Assembly: GCF_000317515.1 (NCBI RefSeq) | Contig: NC_019738.1 | Span: 2,313,623 to 2,377,622, forward strand | From: Allocoleopsis franciscana PCC 7113 | GTDB lineage: Bacteria; Cyanobacteriota; Cyanobacteriia; Cyanobacteriales; Coleofasciculaceae | Reading direction: 5' to 3' | Length of the DNA: 64,000 bases | Shown here: positions 1 to 7,860 of the stretch, in pieces | Layout of the letters: the number at the start of each line of letters is the position of its first letter | How positions within the stretch are numbered: the stretch's first letter is position 1 | Made by a program: the position numbers and the translations under genes | The notes under the pieces: model-generated | Told to the model about the DNA's origin: nothing | The model's input: the letters and a program-made list of their open reading frames with translations, nothing else | Databases searched by the model: none

Positions 1-1029
1 CCTGTTGTAATTTGGCAACAAGCGATCGCCGTTTATCGGGATGAAACCGGTCAAATTCATGCCTTAGAGGATGCCTGTCCTCACAAAGGCATTGCCCTAC
101 ACAAGGGGAAAGTCCAAGGGTGTCATCTAACCTGTGCTTATCATGGTTGGGAGTTTAATGGTAACGGCGAATGTGTGGGCATTCCTTACCTCCCTGAAGG
201 ACAAAAACTGCCCCGCGCTCAAGCCCGCAGTTACCCAGTCCAGGAAAAATATAATCTGATTTGGCTTTTCCCTGGCGATCCGACCCTGGCTGCCAGCCAA
301 GAGCTGCCCCATGTGCCAGAGTTTGACCATCCTGACTACCTGATGATACCTTTAGCCGCCCACATGCAATCCCATTTTTCTATTTGTAATGAAAATGCGA
401 TGGATGTATTTCATGGGTTTTTGCACCAAAATCTTCAGGGGTGGTTCAATCCGGTACTCAAGAGTTTGCGCGAAACAGACGCTTCGGTATGTGCGGAATA
501 TGACGTATCCTATAAAGGCCGGATGGCGAAGTTTTTGGGGTTGAGCGACAAGGCCGACCAGGTTACGACCCGTAGAATCTCCATCAACTACAACTATCCC
601 CATTACGCCACAAGTCTGGAGGGGATTTCCTCGGTTTACCTGATGCGACTCCCCATCGGGTTGAGGGAAAGTCGCTCCTTTGCCTTTTTCTTCTTAAAAG
701 TTCGCTTACCCAAATGGCTCTTAAAGCGCCTCGAACCAATTCTGCAAAAAGTCCTGAGAGATTTCGTATTTATGAAGTTTCTCTCCCAAGATATCGAAAT
801 GATGGAGAGCGAACAGCAAACCTATTTGGCCAATCCAGAGCGGCGCTATGTCGAAATTAACCCGGCTATTATAGCTCTTGAGCGGCTGATTATCCGGCAA
901 TATGAACAATTTATGCAAAAATCGAGTCAGCTACGAAACAATCAGCAATCTTTGGTGTCTGGGACGTTATCGTCCGTTAATCTTCCCAGCCCGACTGAGT
1001 CAACCCCAAACAATTCACTTGTAGGATGA
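1..1029 (+). CDS. Rieske [2Fe-2S] ring-hydroxylating oxygenase, 5'-truncated by window edge
   Basis: Reading frame 1 is open from the first base, so the N-terminus lies outside the window; 342 residues are visible. A Rieske cluster site is clear: CPHKG near residue 26 and CAYHGW about 20 residues later, giving the two Cys and two His ligands. A mononuclear iron site follows around residues 130-145, with the pattern N-x-x-x-x-D-x-x-H-x-x-x-H. The two together define a Rieske non-heme iron oxygenase alpha subunit, which uses electrons from a ferredoxin/reductase to insert oxygen into a substrate. The C-terminal part resembles the cyanobacterial and plant group that includes pheophorbide-a-oxygenase-like proteins, but the substrate cannot be read from sequence. 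An internal GTG at 175 is not a real start because the Rieske motif lies upstream of it. Confidence 0.9.
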   Translation, partial: PVVIWQQAIAVYRDETGQIHALEDACPHKGIALHKGKVQGCHLTCAYHGWEFNGNGECVGIPYLPEGQKLPRAQARSYPVQEKYNLIWLFPGDPTLAASQELPHVPEFDHPDYLMIPLAAHMQSHFSICNENAMDVFHGFLHQNLQGWFNPVLKSLRETDASVCAEYDVSYKGRMAKFLGLSDKADQVTTRRISINYNYPHYATSLEGISSVYLMRLPIGLRESRSFAFFFLKVRLPKWLLKRLEPILQKVLRDFVFMKFLSQDIEMMESEQQTYLANPERRYVEINPAIIALERLIIRQYEQFMQKSSQLRNNQQSLVSGTLSSVNLPSPTESTPNNSLVG

Positions 1030-1275
1030 AGGCACCTTTAAAGGCAACGGTGGATTGGCTGTTCAGCTCCTTGCTTAACGGGACGCTGATACTGCCTCAG
1101 TACCCAACTTTCTTGAGAAGTTGGCTTCCTAGATGGGCCGAAATTTTCAGATCGACTCTCGTTAGGCATAGTAATCAGACTGGATAGCCGCTATCTTATC
1201 TAAAAATAAAGCAATTCTTTAGCTAGAGGCGATAGGCTAATAGGCTACCTAGGGAAAGGGTGAGAGGAGCAAGTT

Positions 1276-2556
1276 GTGCAAGTTGTCAAAGAATACGTTC
1301 AGCGTTGGTACGAGAGTGATTTAGATCCGGATGAATATATCTGTCATCATAAGCGGGGGAATTTAGTCGAAATTGAAGAGGCAACCACAGGGAAACGTCG
1401 AACAGTATTGACTTTCTGCACCAATGATGTATTAGGCTTGGTTCAGGAAGACGCGGTGAAGCAAGCCGCCATTGATGCCATCCTTCAGTATGGAACGTCA
1501 AATAGTTCCTGTTCAGTCTTGAGTGGTCGCATCGATTTACATCGGCAATTGGAACAGGAAATTTCTGAGTTTAAGCATCTGCCTCACACTCAGTTGTTCA
1601 TTAATGCGTGGATGGCGATGCAGGCTTTGATGGATGCCTTTTGTCACTTAGCCATTCCCGTGCCGGGATTTCAGAATACTCGCGAGACATTGATTCTCAC
1701 AGATGTTCTTAATCACGGCTGTATTGTCTCAGCGGTTGCCAATGCGGGTACCCGTTCGGGAAAATTGTTCGGTCATAGTCCCCGTGTGCGTGTGCGAGCA
1801 TATCGTCACTGTGATGTGGAGGATTTAGCTCGCAAGCTGCGCCGTTATGCCCGTCCTGACGAGCGGATTATGGTGATTTCCGATGCCGTGTTCTCGATGG
1901 ATGGCGATATTGCCCCCTTGCCCGACATGCTCGATGTGATGCAACATTACGACGGCAGTGTTCTGGTGATGGATGAGGCTCATGCCAGTGGTGCGATTGG
2001 TGCCACCGGTCGAGGGATTTACGAACATTTTGGGATTTTGCCACAAAACGCGATCGAGCGGGGGATTGTACCCCTGATTATGAGTACGTTCTCCAAGTTT
2101 GCGGCTTCTGCGGGTGCGGCAATTAGTAGCCATGTGGCGGAACTAATTCCCTTGTTGAATGTTTCTCCCACTTCCATTGGGACGATTTCTTTGTCACCCC
2201 CCCTCGCGGCGGCGGCGTTGGAGAGCATTCGCCAGGTTCGTCAGCATCCAGAACGGGTGAAGAATCTTCAGGAGAATACGCATTATTTGCGATCGAGCCT
2301 AATAGAACAGGGTTTTACTGCCATTGGCGAAACCAATGTGGTACCTGTGCTTCTCCCACCCGAACTCAATCCAAAAGTTTTTGGTCGGCTGATGCTTGAG
2401 AAGCACGGGATTTGGGTTTCACCCATCTGGTTCATTGCCAAACCCCGTCTTCGCATTACCGTTAATGCCCTCCATACCCAAGAGGAAATGGATCGATTGG
2501 TTGCGGCGATGGTGGCAACGCGGGACTTGTTGTATCAACCCATGATTAGTGCGTAA
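1276..2556 (+). CDS. Alpha-oxoamine synthase-like PLP aminotransferase (class II fold)
   Basis: The protein has 426 residues, the usual size for the 8-amino-7-oxononanoate synthase / 2-amino-3-ketobutyrate CoA ligase / serine palmitoyltransferase family (fold type I PLP enzymes joining an amino acid to an acyl thioester). Visible motifs: SDAVFSMDGD near residue 202, DEAHASGAIG near 233 (PLP-binding Asp and His), and STFSKF near 271 with the Schiff-base lysine. The start is GTG at 1276, preceded by GAGAGGAGC about 8 bases upstream; no ATG fits as well. The gene stands alone between the oxygenase and psbK. Whether it makes biotin precursors, sphingoid bases or another alpha-oxoamine is not determinable here; no other biotin genes lie nearby. 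Confidence 0.85.
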   Translation: MQVVKEYVQRWYESDLDPDEYICHHKRGNLVEIEEATTGKRRTVLTFCTNDVLGLVQEDAVKQAAIDAILQYGTSNSSCSVLSGRIDLHRQLEQEISEFKHLPHTQLFINAWMAMQALMDAFCHLAIPVPGFQNTRETLILTDVLNHGCIVSAVANAGTRSGKLFGHSPRVRVRAYRHCDVEDLARKLRRYARPDERIMVISDAVFSMDGDIAPLPDMLDVMQHYDGSVLVMDEAHASGAIGATGRGIYEHFGILPQNAIERGIVPLIMSTFSKFAASAGAAISSHVAELIPLLNVSPTSIGTISLSPPLAAAALESIRQVRQHPERVKNLQENTHYLRSSLIEQGFTAIGETNVVPVLLPPELNPKVFGRLMLEKHGIWVSPIWFIAKPRLRITVNALHTQEEMDRLVAAMVATRDLLYQPMISA

Positions 2557-2645
2557 ACAACGTTTGACACCTGCTCAGCCGTGACAGACTTCGTGTTAAG
2601 ATCCATTTCAATTCTGAAAACTGTGTTGGAAAGGAAAGTTTAAAC

Positions 2646-2783
2646 ATGGAAGCTGCAATGCTTTTAGCCAAGCTGCCAGAAGCTTACGCCATCTTTGACC
2701 CCATTGTAGATATTCTCCCGGTCATCCCTGTCTTCTTCCTGCTGCTGGCCTTTGTCTGGCAAGCGGCTGTGGGTTTCAGATAA
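2646..2783 (+). CDS. psbK: Photosystem II reaction centre protein K
   Basis: A 45-residue protein, too short for a standard ORF caller. The mature part (from about residue 9, [20 protein letters not shown]) matches the highly conserved PsbK core, followed by one membrane helix ([16 protein letters not shown]). The first eight residues are the short propeptide removed in PsbK. PsbK is a single-pass subunit at the periphery of photosystem II next to CP43. An AAAGGAAAG Shine-Dalgarno-like run lies 7 bases before the ATG. The gene is monocistronic, ending before a strong hairpin shared with the convergent glutathione S-transferase gene. Confidence 0.96.
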   Translation: MEAAMLLAKLPEAYAIFDPIVDILPVIPVFFLLLAFVWQAAVGFR

Positions 2784-2805
2784 AACATCCAAAACTCCAA
2801 AGTTC

Positions 2806-2837
2806 AAGAGGGGCATCTGTTGGTAGATGCCCCTCTT
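2806..2837. terminator. Bidirectional hairpin terminator between psbK and the GST gene
   Basis: A perfect 13-bp stem (2806-2818 pairing with 2825-2837, core GAGGGGCATC) with a 6-base loop lies 22 bases after the psbK stop and 23 bases from the end of the convergent gene. The T-run on the plus strand is weak (AAAATTTCTT), so the function is inferred from position and stem strength. Confidence 0.75.
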
Positions 2838-2860
2838 GGTGAAAATTTCTTAAAAAATCT

Positions 2861-3418
2861 TTACTTTCGTCCGCCGATCGCCTTTTGAAAGGCAGGTCGC
2901 TCTGAGATACGTTGAATATAGTCCACAACGGCTGGATATTCGCTCAAATCGAGCTTCAACATCATCGGGATATAAGCCAAGATTGACCCAACCGCTACAT
3001 CGACTACGCTAAATTCATCCCCCAGCAAGAATGGTTGTTTCGCCAAGATTTGATTGAGCGGTGTCATCAACTTAGACATCTCCCGCTCTCGGCTTGCCTC
3101 GACAAAAATTCCTGGACCCAAGGTGGCATTGCCAAAAATAATCCACTGGTTAATTTTGGCTTGTTCTTCTAGAGAGGAAGGCAGATTACCGTACTTTTGA
3201 GCCAGATAGAACAGAATCGCGCCCGATTCCCAAAGCTGAAAGTCTCCATCGACAATCGCTGGCACTTTCCCGATGGGGTTAATCGCTAAATATTCCGGTT
3301 GCCGATGTTCCCCAGCTTGTAGATCGAGCAAGATAAATTCGTAGGGGATTCCTAGCTCTTCGAGGTACCATTGGACAATGGATGCCCGACTCCGAGCACC
3401 GCCATAAAGTTTCAGCAT
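2861..3418 (-). CDS. Glutathione S-transferase family protein
   Basis: The protein has 185 residues. The N-terminal thioredoxin-like domain (1-75) shows SRASIVQWYLEELG, the cis-proline motif GKVPAIV and the glutathione gamma-glutamyl-binding ESGAI. The C-terminal all-helical domain (about 85-185) includes the N-capping segment FSVVDVAVGSILAY. The serine near residue 10 is a candidate catalytic residue as in beta/theta-like GSTs. The length is slightly short for the family (about 200). Such enzymes conjugate or isomerise electrophiles with glutathione in the cytoplasm; the substrate is unknown. It is 12 bases downstream of, and probably co-transcribed with, the conserved unknown that ends at 3431. 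Confidence 0.88.
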   Translation of the reverse strand: MLKLYGGARSRASIVQWYLEELGIPYEFILLDLQAGEHRQPEYLAINPIGKVPAIVDGDFQLWESGAILFYLAQKYGNLPSSLEEQAKINQWIIFGNATLGPGIFVEASREREMSKLMTPLNQILAKQPFLLGDEFSVVDVAVGSILAYIPMMLKLDLSEYPAVVDYIQRISERPAFQKAIGGRK

Positions 3419-3430
3419 TACGGTAGTCGT

Positions 3431-3895
3431 TTAAAGGACTTTATGAGTATACTCGTGCTGTTTGACATCGTCTTCCTGGCGGACGACTCGCGTCTGATTC
3501 AGCACTCGTTTACGTTCTGTAGAGTAGTTGAAGTCATGACGTGTAGTACCTAAGGGAATGTGGGTTTGAGCCTCCTTCCGGCTCTGGTAAGTGCGTGCTG
3601 CCGCGATCGCTCGTTCAGCGAAATCATCACAAAACTGAGATGCGGGAGGAAACTCAGCAGGTTTCTGGAGAGAATTTTCCGTGAGCAACTCACCGAGGGT
3701 CGTTCCACAAGCTAATGAATAAGATGTCGCAATTCCCTTTAAAATAGCTTCTAGAGCTGCTGAGGGGATAGGCTCAATCACTTTGACTTCGTGAACTTCA
3801 CCATCCTCTTTGATAAAGCAGGTGGCTAAGCCCACAACCAGGTAGCTATCGGTTGAAACATCAGGGGCTTGATCCAAGGAAATTGCAGCTGCCAT
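3431..3895 (-). CDS. Conserved cyanobacterial protein of unknown function
   Basis: The protein has 154 residues with no recognised catalytic motif. The first 70 residues look like a small alpha/beta domain (SYLVVGLATCFIKEDGEVHEVKVIEPIPSA, quoted here only as a general description), followed by a helix-rich part and a basic, polar C-terminal tail with many Arg and Gln. It starts at ATG 3895 and is followed after only 12 bases by the glutathione S-transferase gene, so the two probably form an operon. I do not recognise a named family. It looks like a soluble cytoplasmic protein; there is no signal peptide or membrane helix. Confidence 0.7.
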   Translation of the reverse strand: MAAAISLDQAPDVSTDSYLVVGLATCFIKEDGEVHEVKVIEPIPSAALEAILKGIATSYSLACGTTLGELLTENSLQKPAEFPPASQFCDDFAERAIAAARTYQSRKEAQTHIPLGTTRHDFNYSTERKRVLNQTRVVRQEDDVKQHEYTHKVL

Positions 3896-4387
3896 AAGAC
3901 TCTTCTTTAGTTAATTTAGTTAACGAGGAAAAAACCGACCCATCAAGGGCTTCGGTTGCATTCTACCAGCATCTACATTTCCGTGGGAGAGGGCAACGAA
4001 ACCTGGAGTCAGCCGATGTGGGAAGTAAAGATTTGTTTCCCCTCCTAACTTTGAGTCGAAGAATTTCCCTCTTCCCAGTATTTTTTCCTTTCTTCTCTGC
4101 TTTATCTCCGACTTCAAGGCTTGTGCCAATTCCTAAAGGTTCACACACCGAGGCGGTTTTCCGAACGTAAGGAAGAGGGAATCGAGGGTGTCTTTACGTT
4201 AGGCTTCAGGAAATCAGCCCATCGGGCTTGTAGAGTTTTGGAGATACTCCAAAACTAGAAGGATAGTCTGGCTGCTTTTTGAAGAACATCAAGACGCCTA
4301 AGCAAGTGACACATTTAGACCAAACAGCAGGGTGCTGCCAGCCATAAGGTTGAGGATAGATAGGCCGCAGGTACAGTTGAGGACGAT
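3896..4387. other. Intergenic region between divergent genes
   Basis: 492 bases between the minus-strand operon (ending transcription leftward) and the plus-strand TPR gene. Several minus-strand open frames of 60-110 codons occur here, but their translations are low in hydrophobic pattern, lack ribosome-binding sites and overlap each other, so I treat them as chance. Promoters for both flanking transcripts should lie here; I see no convincing consensus box. Confidence 0.5.
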
Positions 4388-5089
4388 ATGAACGCTCATG
4401 CTTTTGTAAACCAGGAAGACCAAAATAGACAATGGCTCCCCATGCCTCGTCAAGAAAGGCGTTTGGTTTCAGTCCAACGGATATCGGGGAAAGGTTGTCA
4501 ACCCTCTGATCAAAGCTTACGCGCCTCTGCACATCGCAAAGCGAAACGGGGAGATTACATGGGTGCGATCGCCTTACTCACCCAGTTAATCACACGTCAC
4601 CCCAAACAGGCCATTGACTACAACAACCGGGGGTTAATTTACTTCCAAAGTGGTCAAGGAGAAAAAGCATTGGCTGATTATAACAAGGCTCTGCAACTAA
4701 ATCCCGAATTGGATAATGCTTACAACAATCGCGCTAATTACTATGCCTCGAATGGCAAACTAGCAGAAGCTCTCACCGATTATGAAACAGCCCTTGATTT
4801 GAATCCGGGCAATACTCGCACTTGGATTAATCAAGCGATCACGTTCCGCGAACTGGGGCTATATGACTTAGCTCTAGAAAACCTGGATATGGCTTTAATG
4901 CTGGGAGGTTTGGAAGAGAATATCTATGCCGAACGAGGACGCACTTACCATTTGCGCGGCGACTGGAATTGTGCTATTGCCGACTATCAGCGTGCCCTGT
5001 GTGCGATGACAGCATCTGGTTTTGTGGGTCGTTTGTATCGGAATGTGGAAAGCTGGATGAATGAGCTATTCAAACCGCTTAGTGCTTAA
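4388..5089 (+). CDS. Tetratricopeptide repeat (TPR) protein
   Basis: The protein has 233 residues. After a polar N-terminal stretch (about 1-48) come at least four TPR units of 34 residues (starting near 49, 83, 117 and 151), with the usual pattern A-x-x-x-G-x-x-x-x-A and NPELDNAYNNRA-like hinge motifs. TPRs are protein-interaction scaffolds. No signal peptide or membrane helix is seen, so it should be cytoplasmic. The partner is unknown. The first 48 residues are weakly structured, so a start further downstream (for example at residue 58, MGAIALLTQL) is possible but would cut the first repeat. Confidence 0.8.
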   Translation: MNAHAFVNQEDQNRQWLPMPRQERRLVSVQRISGKGCQPSDQSLRASAHRKAKRGDYMGAIALLTQLITRHPKQAIDYNNRGLIYFQSGQGEKALADYNKALQLNPELDNAYNNRANYYASNGKLAEALTDYETALDLNPGNTRTWINQAITFRELGLYDLALENLDMALMLGGLEENIYAERGRTYHLRGDWNCAIADYQRALCAMTASGFVGRLYRNVESWMNELFKPLSA

Positions 5090-5260
5090 GTTAAATATCG
5101 ATTGGGGTTATTCAGCAGCAATAGAAAACGATTGAATCTTATGGCGTCGCCCCATCTTGCCGACTTTGCTCAGCGTGAGTTAACCCCTGCTACCGCCTTC
5201 TCTGCTGCCCTATTAGAGCGTCAAGGTAGATTTGAGGGGTAATTTAATAAAACTTTTCTT

Positions 5261-5302
5261 TTGTTCTCCTTGTCCCCCTTCCCTTGTCTTCCTGGTTCCC
5301 TA
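5261..5302. repeat. Degenerate heptanucleotide tandem repeat (CCTTGTC-like)
   Basis: A run with 7-base periodicity on the plus strand (CCTTGTC, CCCCTTC, CCTTGTC, TTCCTGG) in the gap between two convergent genes. Short tandem heptamers are typical of filamentous cyanobacterial intergenic DNA. Other heptamer tracts in this window are listed separately. Confidence 0.6.
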
Positions 5303-5329
5303 CCAACCCTTCAATTCAAGGTTGACAGA

Positions 5330-5725
5330 CTAATAATTATCTTCCTTGGGGGTTTGATCTTGTAAGACAACCGGATGCTGATTTTCATCAACTCGATAAC
5401 TTTGTTCTTGCATGACGCTCTTGCTTTGTCTAGAGTCAAATGTGCGACCAAAGTCGGCACGTAAGCCCTTAACCCGTTCCTCTGTACGCTTCACTTCTGT
5501 TCGCACTTCTCGCAGCTTGGCTTGCTGTGACAGGTGAAAAGGCAACAGCTTTACCAATCCGGCGATGGCAGCGGTACATAGCACCAAATTAACAACCAAC
5601 CTAGCGGTCGTTTCACCGGCAACAGCTTGATGAGAGTGACGGCGCTGACGGCGTTGAGTCCGATGAGCCATCCGAGGGGTTTCTACAGGTTGCTGAGTGG
5701 GTGTAGGCGGTTGGAATGCGTTCAT
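5330..5725 (-). CDS. Small single-pass membrane protein with coiled coil, cyanobacterial unknown
   Basis: The protein has 131 residues: a polar, basic N-terminus (Pro/Gln/Arg/His-rich, about 1-40), one membrane helix near residues 42-62 (LVVNLVLCTAAIAGLVKLLP), then a heptad-rich helix (about 65-95, KLREVRTEVKRTEERVKGLR) and a short polar tail. This is the architecture of FtsB/FtsL-like bitopic proteins, and it is a common cyanobacterial conserved unknown, but no family signature lets me assign a division role. The positive-inside rule puts the N-terminus in the cytoplasm. It is transcribed alone, convergent with the TPR gene. Confidence 0.7.
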   Translation of the reverse strand: MNAFQPPTPTQQPVETPRMAHRTQRRQRRHSHQAVAGETTARLVVNLVLCTAAIAGLVKLLPFHLSQQAKLREVRTEVKRTEERVKGLRADFGRTFDSRQSKSVMQEQSYRVDENQHPVVLQDQTPKEDNY

Positions 5726-5840
5726 GATATGCGTGAATACCGTGCTGGCGAACTATCGCCGAAGACTCTAGGATAGCGTTTTGAGCATACACTCCTGTTG
5801 TGATACAGCGACTTTGTCTTACACGGTCAATTCAGAGCCA

Positions 5841-6058
5841 AGCGACAAAGAGCCTATCAAAGGCAGTGGCACGCCGATGTTATCAGATAATTTACAGCAC
5901 CTTGCTGCAATGATCAGGAAAACTTAAGGGCTTGCCCATAGCGCCAGAGCTTCGTCCGGGAGTTCAATTCTAAATTTTGAACTCTCGCTACGTGAAGAAA
6001 CTTCTATCTTAAGCCCTCAACAGCCGATCACTTGCCTGAAGATCAGCTCTTTGTCGCT
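5841..6058. repeat. Imperfect palindromic element (MITE-like) downstream of psaM
   Basis: The two ends are inverted copies: AGCGACAAAGAGC at 5841-5853 and its exact reverse complement at 6046-6058, followed inward by further matches (ATC, GGCA, GTG). Nearer the centre there is another inverted pair around AGGGCTT and AGTTCAA (5960-5967 with 5977-5984). The arms are partly diverged. The structure resembles a miniature inverted-repeat element or a large transcript hairpin; it has no coding capacity. Confidence 0.45.
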
Positions 6059-6072
6059 TCAGTGCGGCAACT

Positions 6073-6168
6073 CTACTTGTAGAGTTCCGTCGCCAACCGG
6101 AAGGCCAAGATTCCGGGGATCAAGGCTACAACAAGAGCCACGTAAACTTGGGTATCTGATAATGCCAT
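6073..6168 (-). CDS. psaM: Photosystem I reaction centre subunit XII
   Basis: A 31-residue single-helix membrane protein, missed by length filters. The sequence [19 protein letters not shown], continuing with a helix and ending in ATELYK, is the conserved PsaM pattern. PsaM is a small subunit that helps hold photosystem I monomers in the trimer. The start is ATG at 6168, with AGGAGATATT just upstream on the minus strand as the ribosome-binding site (spacing about 6). No other photosystem gene is adjacent; psbK lies 3.3 kb away on the other strand. Confidence 0.96.
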   Translation of the reverse strand: MALSDTQVYVALVVALIPGILAFRLATELYK

Positions 6169-6479
6169 TTTGAATATCTCCTGATTTCAATGGTAATCAC
6201 CCATTAATTTGCGCCAAATCGACTCCCAGCGAAATATCTTGTTACAAGATGCAATATAAATCCGGAGTGATTCAACCGCTCCAGTTGAGCTGATAAGATT
6301 GACAAAGGACTCTCGTTGAGCCAAGCATCCCATGGAGCGAAACCCGTGAGAGGGTCAAGGTTCGGCAAGAATTACGACAAGAGGTTAAGCTGGGTTAAGG
6401 AAAGCCTTTTTTGGGCGCACTTTGAGCAGCGTGTGCCCCATAGAAAAAGTTGGTAATTCTCCGTTTTACATAACTTTTA
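6169..6479. other. Intergenic region upstream of psaM and the TerC gene (divergent promoters)
   Basis: 311 bases between divergently transcribed psaM and the TerC-family gene. TerC genes in many bacteria carry a manganese (yybP-ykoY) riboswitch, so I looked for its conserved GGGGAGUAG and GUCAAC-type segments; neither is present. There is a run GAAAGCCTTTTTTGGGC near 6400 that might form a weak hairpin. No other element is supported. Confidence 0.5.
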
Positions 6480-7238
6480 ATGCTAGACCAAATTTTTAAC
6501 TCCCCTTTCGATGTTGGACTAGAAGCTCCAGTGGTGCTGCTGATTTTAATTGCCCTAGAGGCAGTACTCAGCGCGGATAATGCGATCGCCTTAGCCGCGA
6601 TTGCCGCCGGGTTAGAAGATCCCAAGCTTCAGCGTAATGCCCTCAACTTGGGCTTAGTAGGAGCCTACATCCTACGAATTACCCTGATTCTCACAGCGAC
6701 TTGGGTCGTGCAATTCTGGCAGTTTGAAGTCCTGGGAGCCGCTTATCTACTCTGGTTGGTTTTCGAGCATTTCACCTCTGAGGAGGATGACGAACATCAC
6801 CATCATGGGCCTCGATTTACCTCGCTGTGGCAGACTATTCCAATTATTGCTGTAACCGATTTGGCATTTTCTCTGGATAGCGTCACCACGGCGATTGCCA
6901 TCTCAGATAAGACCTGGCTCGTAATTACCGGTGGCACGATTGGTGTGATTACCCTACGGTTCATGGCAGGGTTATTCATCCGTTGGCTCAAAGAATACGT
7001 CTATCTTGAGGATGCTGGTTACATTACCGTTGGGTTTGTCGGGTTGCGCCTTTTGGTCAGAGCGATTAAACCGGAATTGGTTCCCCCTGAATGGTTGATG
7101 GTTGCCGCGATCGCGTTGGTGTTTATGTGGGGATTTTCCAAGCGCACCGAGGTTGAGTTGCCCACAGAAGAGGAGAAGGTGGAATTACCAACCCAGAATG
7201 AGTTTAAGGAAGCTGAAGAGGTCACTGAGGTCAGGTAG
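6480..7238 (+). CDS. TerC family integral membrane protein
   Basis: The protein has 252 residues with about seven membrane helices. Two internally related segments carry the acidic family motifs: EAVLSADNAIALA near residue 27 and DLAFSLDSVTTAIA near 126, which are the metal-coordinating positions of the TerC/Alx group. A His cluster (HHHHG) near residue 102 sits in a loop, and the C-terminal tail is acidic. TerC/Alx proteins are linked to Mn2+ export or to metal loading of secreted enzymes; cyanobacterial and plant members act at the thylakoid or plasma membrane. Which role applies here cannot be decided. The gene is convergent with ndk. Confidence 0.88.
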   Translation: MLDQIFNSPFDVGLEAPVVLLILIALEAVLSADNAIALAAIAAGLEDPKLQRNALNLGLVGAYILRITLILTATWVVQFWQFEVLGAAYLLWLVFEHFTSEEDDEHHHHGPRFTSLWQTIPIIAVTDLAFSLDSVTTAIAISDKTWLVITGGTIGVITLRFMAGLFIRWLKEYVYLEDAGYITVGFVGLRLLVRAIKPELVPPEWLMVAAIALVFMWGFSKRTEVELPTEEEKVELPTQNEFKEAEEVTEVR

Positions 7239-7249
7239 TCAAACTTTAA

Positions 7250-7270
7250 GGGCACGACGATGTCGTGCCC
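7250..7270. terminator. Palindromic hairpin between terC-like gene and ndk
   Basis: A 9-bp stem GGGCACGAC / GTCGTGCCC with a 3-base loop lies between two convergent genes. The flanking GTAG/CTAC context matches the GGGGCACG-type palindrome often seen between cyanobacterial genes, so it is probably both a dispersed repeat and a bidirectional terminator. Confidence 0.6.
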
Positions 7271-7300
7271 CTACCCTGTTAAAGATCAAGCGAGACAGAA

Positions 7301-7750
7301 TTACTCGTACAACCAGGGTGTTAAGGTCGGTTGCCAGCTAGCGAGTTCCTCGTCCTTAAACCACAAGCCAATCTCTTGCTGTGCTGTCTCCGGAGCATCT
7401 GAACCATGAATGAGGTTACGACCGACTGTGACGCCATAATCGCCGCGAATCGTACCCGGTTCAGCATTGAGGGGATTGGTGGCACCAATGATCTTTCTCG
7501 CTGAGGCAATCACACCATCGCCTTCCCAAACCATTGCCACCACCGGCCCAGAGGTGATGAACTGGACGAGTCCGGGGAAAAAGGGTCGTTCTTTGTGAAC
7601 GTCATAGTGTTTTTCTGCAAGTTCCTTGCTCACACTCATCAGCTTTAACCCAACCAGAGTAAAGCCTTTTGCCTCAAAACGCCGGATGATTTCACCCACA
7701 AGGTTACGCTGTACGCCATCCGGCTTAATCATGAGAAATGTGCGTTCCAA
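7301..7750 (-). CDS. ndk: Nucleoside diphosphate kinase
   Basis: The protein has 149 residues, the normal length. It transfers the gamma phosphate from ATP to NDPs through a phospho-histidine. Motifs: [15 protein letters not shown] at the N-terminus, and the active-site stretch [12 protein letters not shown] near residue 115 with the catalytic His. The start is TTG at 7750 and not the ATG at 7777. The family begins exactly at (M)[11 protein letters not shown], and a strong GAGGAGAG Shine-Dalgarno (7754-7761) sits immediately before the TTG and inside the longer frame, which would make the ATG start improbable. The gene is 110 bases downstream of ddl on the same strand and may be co-transcribed with it. 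Confidence 0.96.
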   Translation of the reverse strand: MERTFLMIKPDGVQRNLVGEIIRRFEAKGFTLVGLKLMSVSKELAEKHYDVHKERPFFPGLVQFITSGPVVAMVWEGDGVIASARKIIGATNPLNAEPGTIRGDYGVTVGRNLIHGSDAPETAQQEIGLWFKDEELASWQPTLTPWLYE

Positions 7751-7753
7751 GTT

Positions 7754-7761
7754 TCTCTCCT
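7754..7761 (-). promoter_or_regulatory. Ribosome-binding site that fixes the ndk TTG start
   Basis: GAGGAGAG on the minus strand, 3 bases before TTG 7750 (core GGAG to start about 6 bases). It decides the start in favour of TTG over the in-frame upstream ATG at 7777. Confidence 0.8.
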
Positions 7762-7860
7762 CAATTTTTTTCAACAAATCACCAAACCCAGATTAGACCA
7801 GAAAGCTACCAAGCACTCAATCCTTAATCATTGACTGGGGATAAATGTAGGGTGTTTGTT

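Noticed and set aside
3920-4532. Minus-strand ORFs of 60-110 codons upstream of the TPR gene
   Set aside because: Overlapping frames, no ribosome-binding sites, unlikely composition; one overlaps the TPR gene on the other strand.
6169-6479. Manganese (yybP-ykoY) riboswitch upstream of the TerC gene
   Set aside because: None of the conserved riboswitch segments (GGGGAGUAG, GUCAAC core) was found on either strand.
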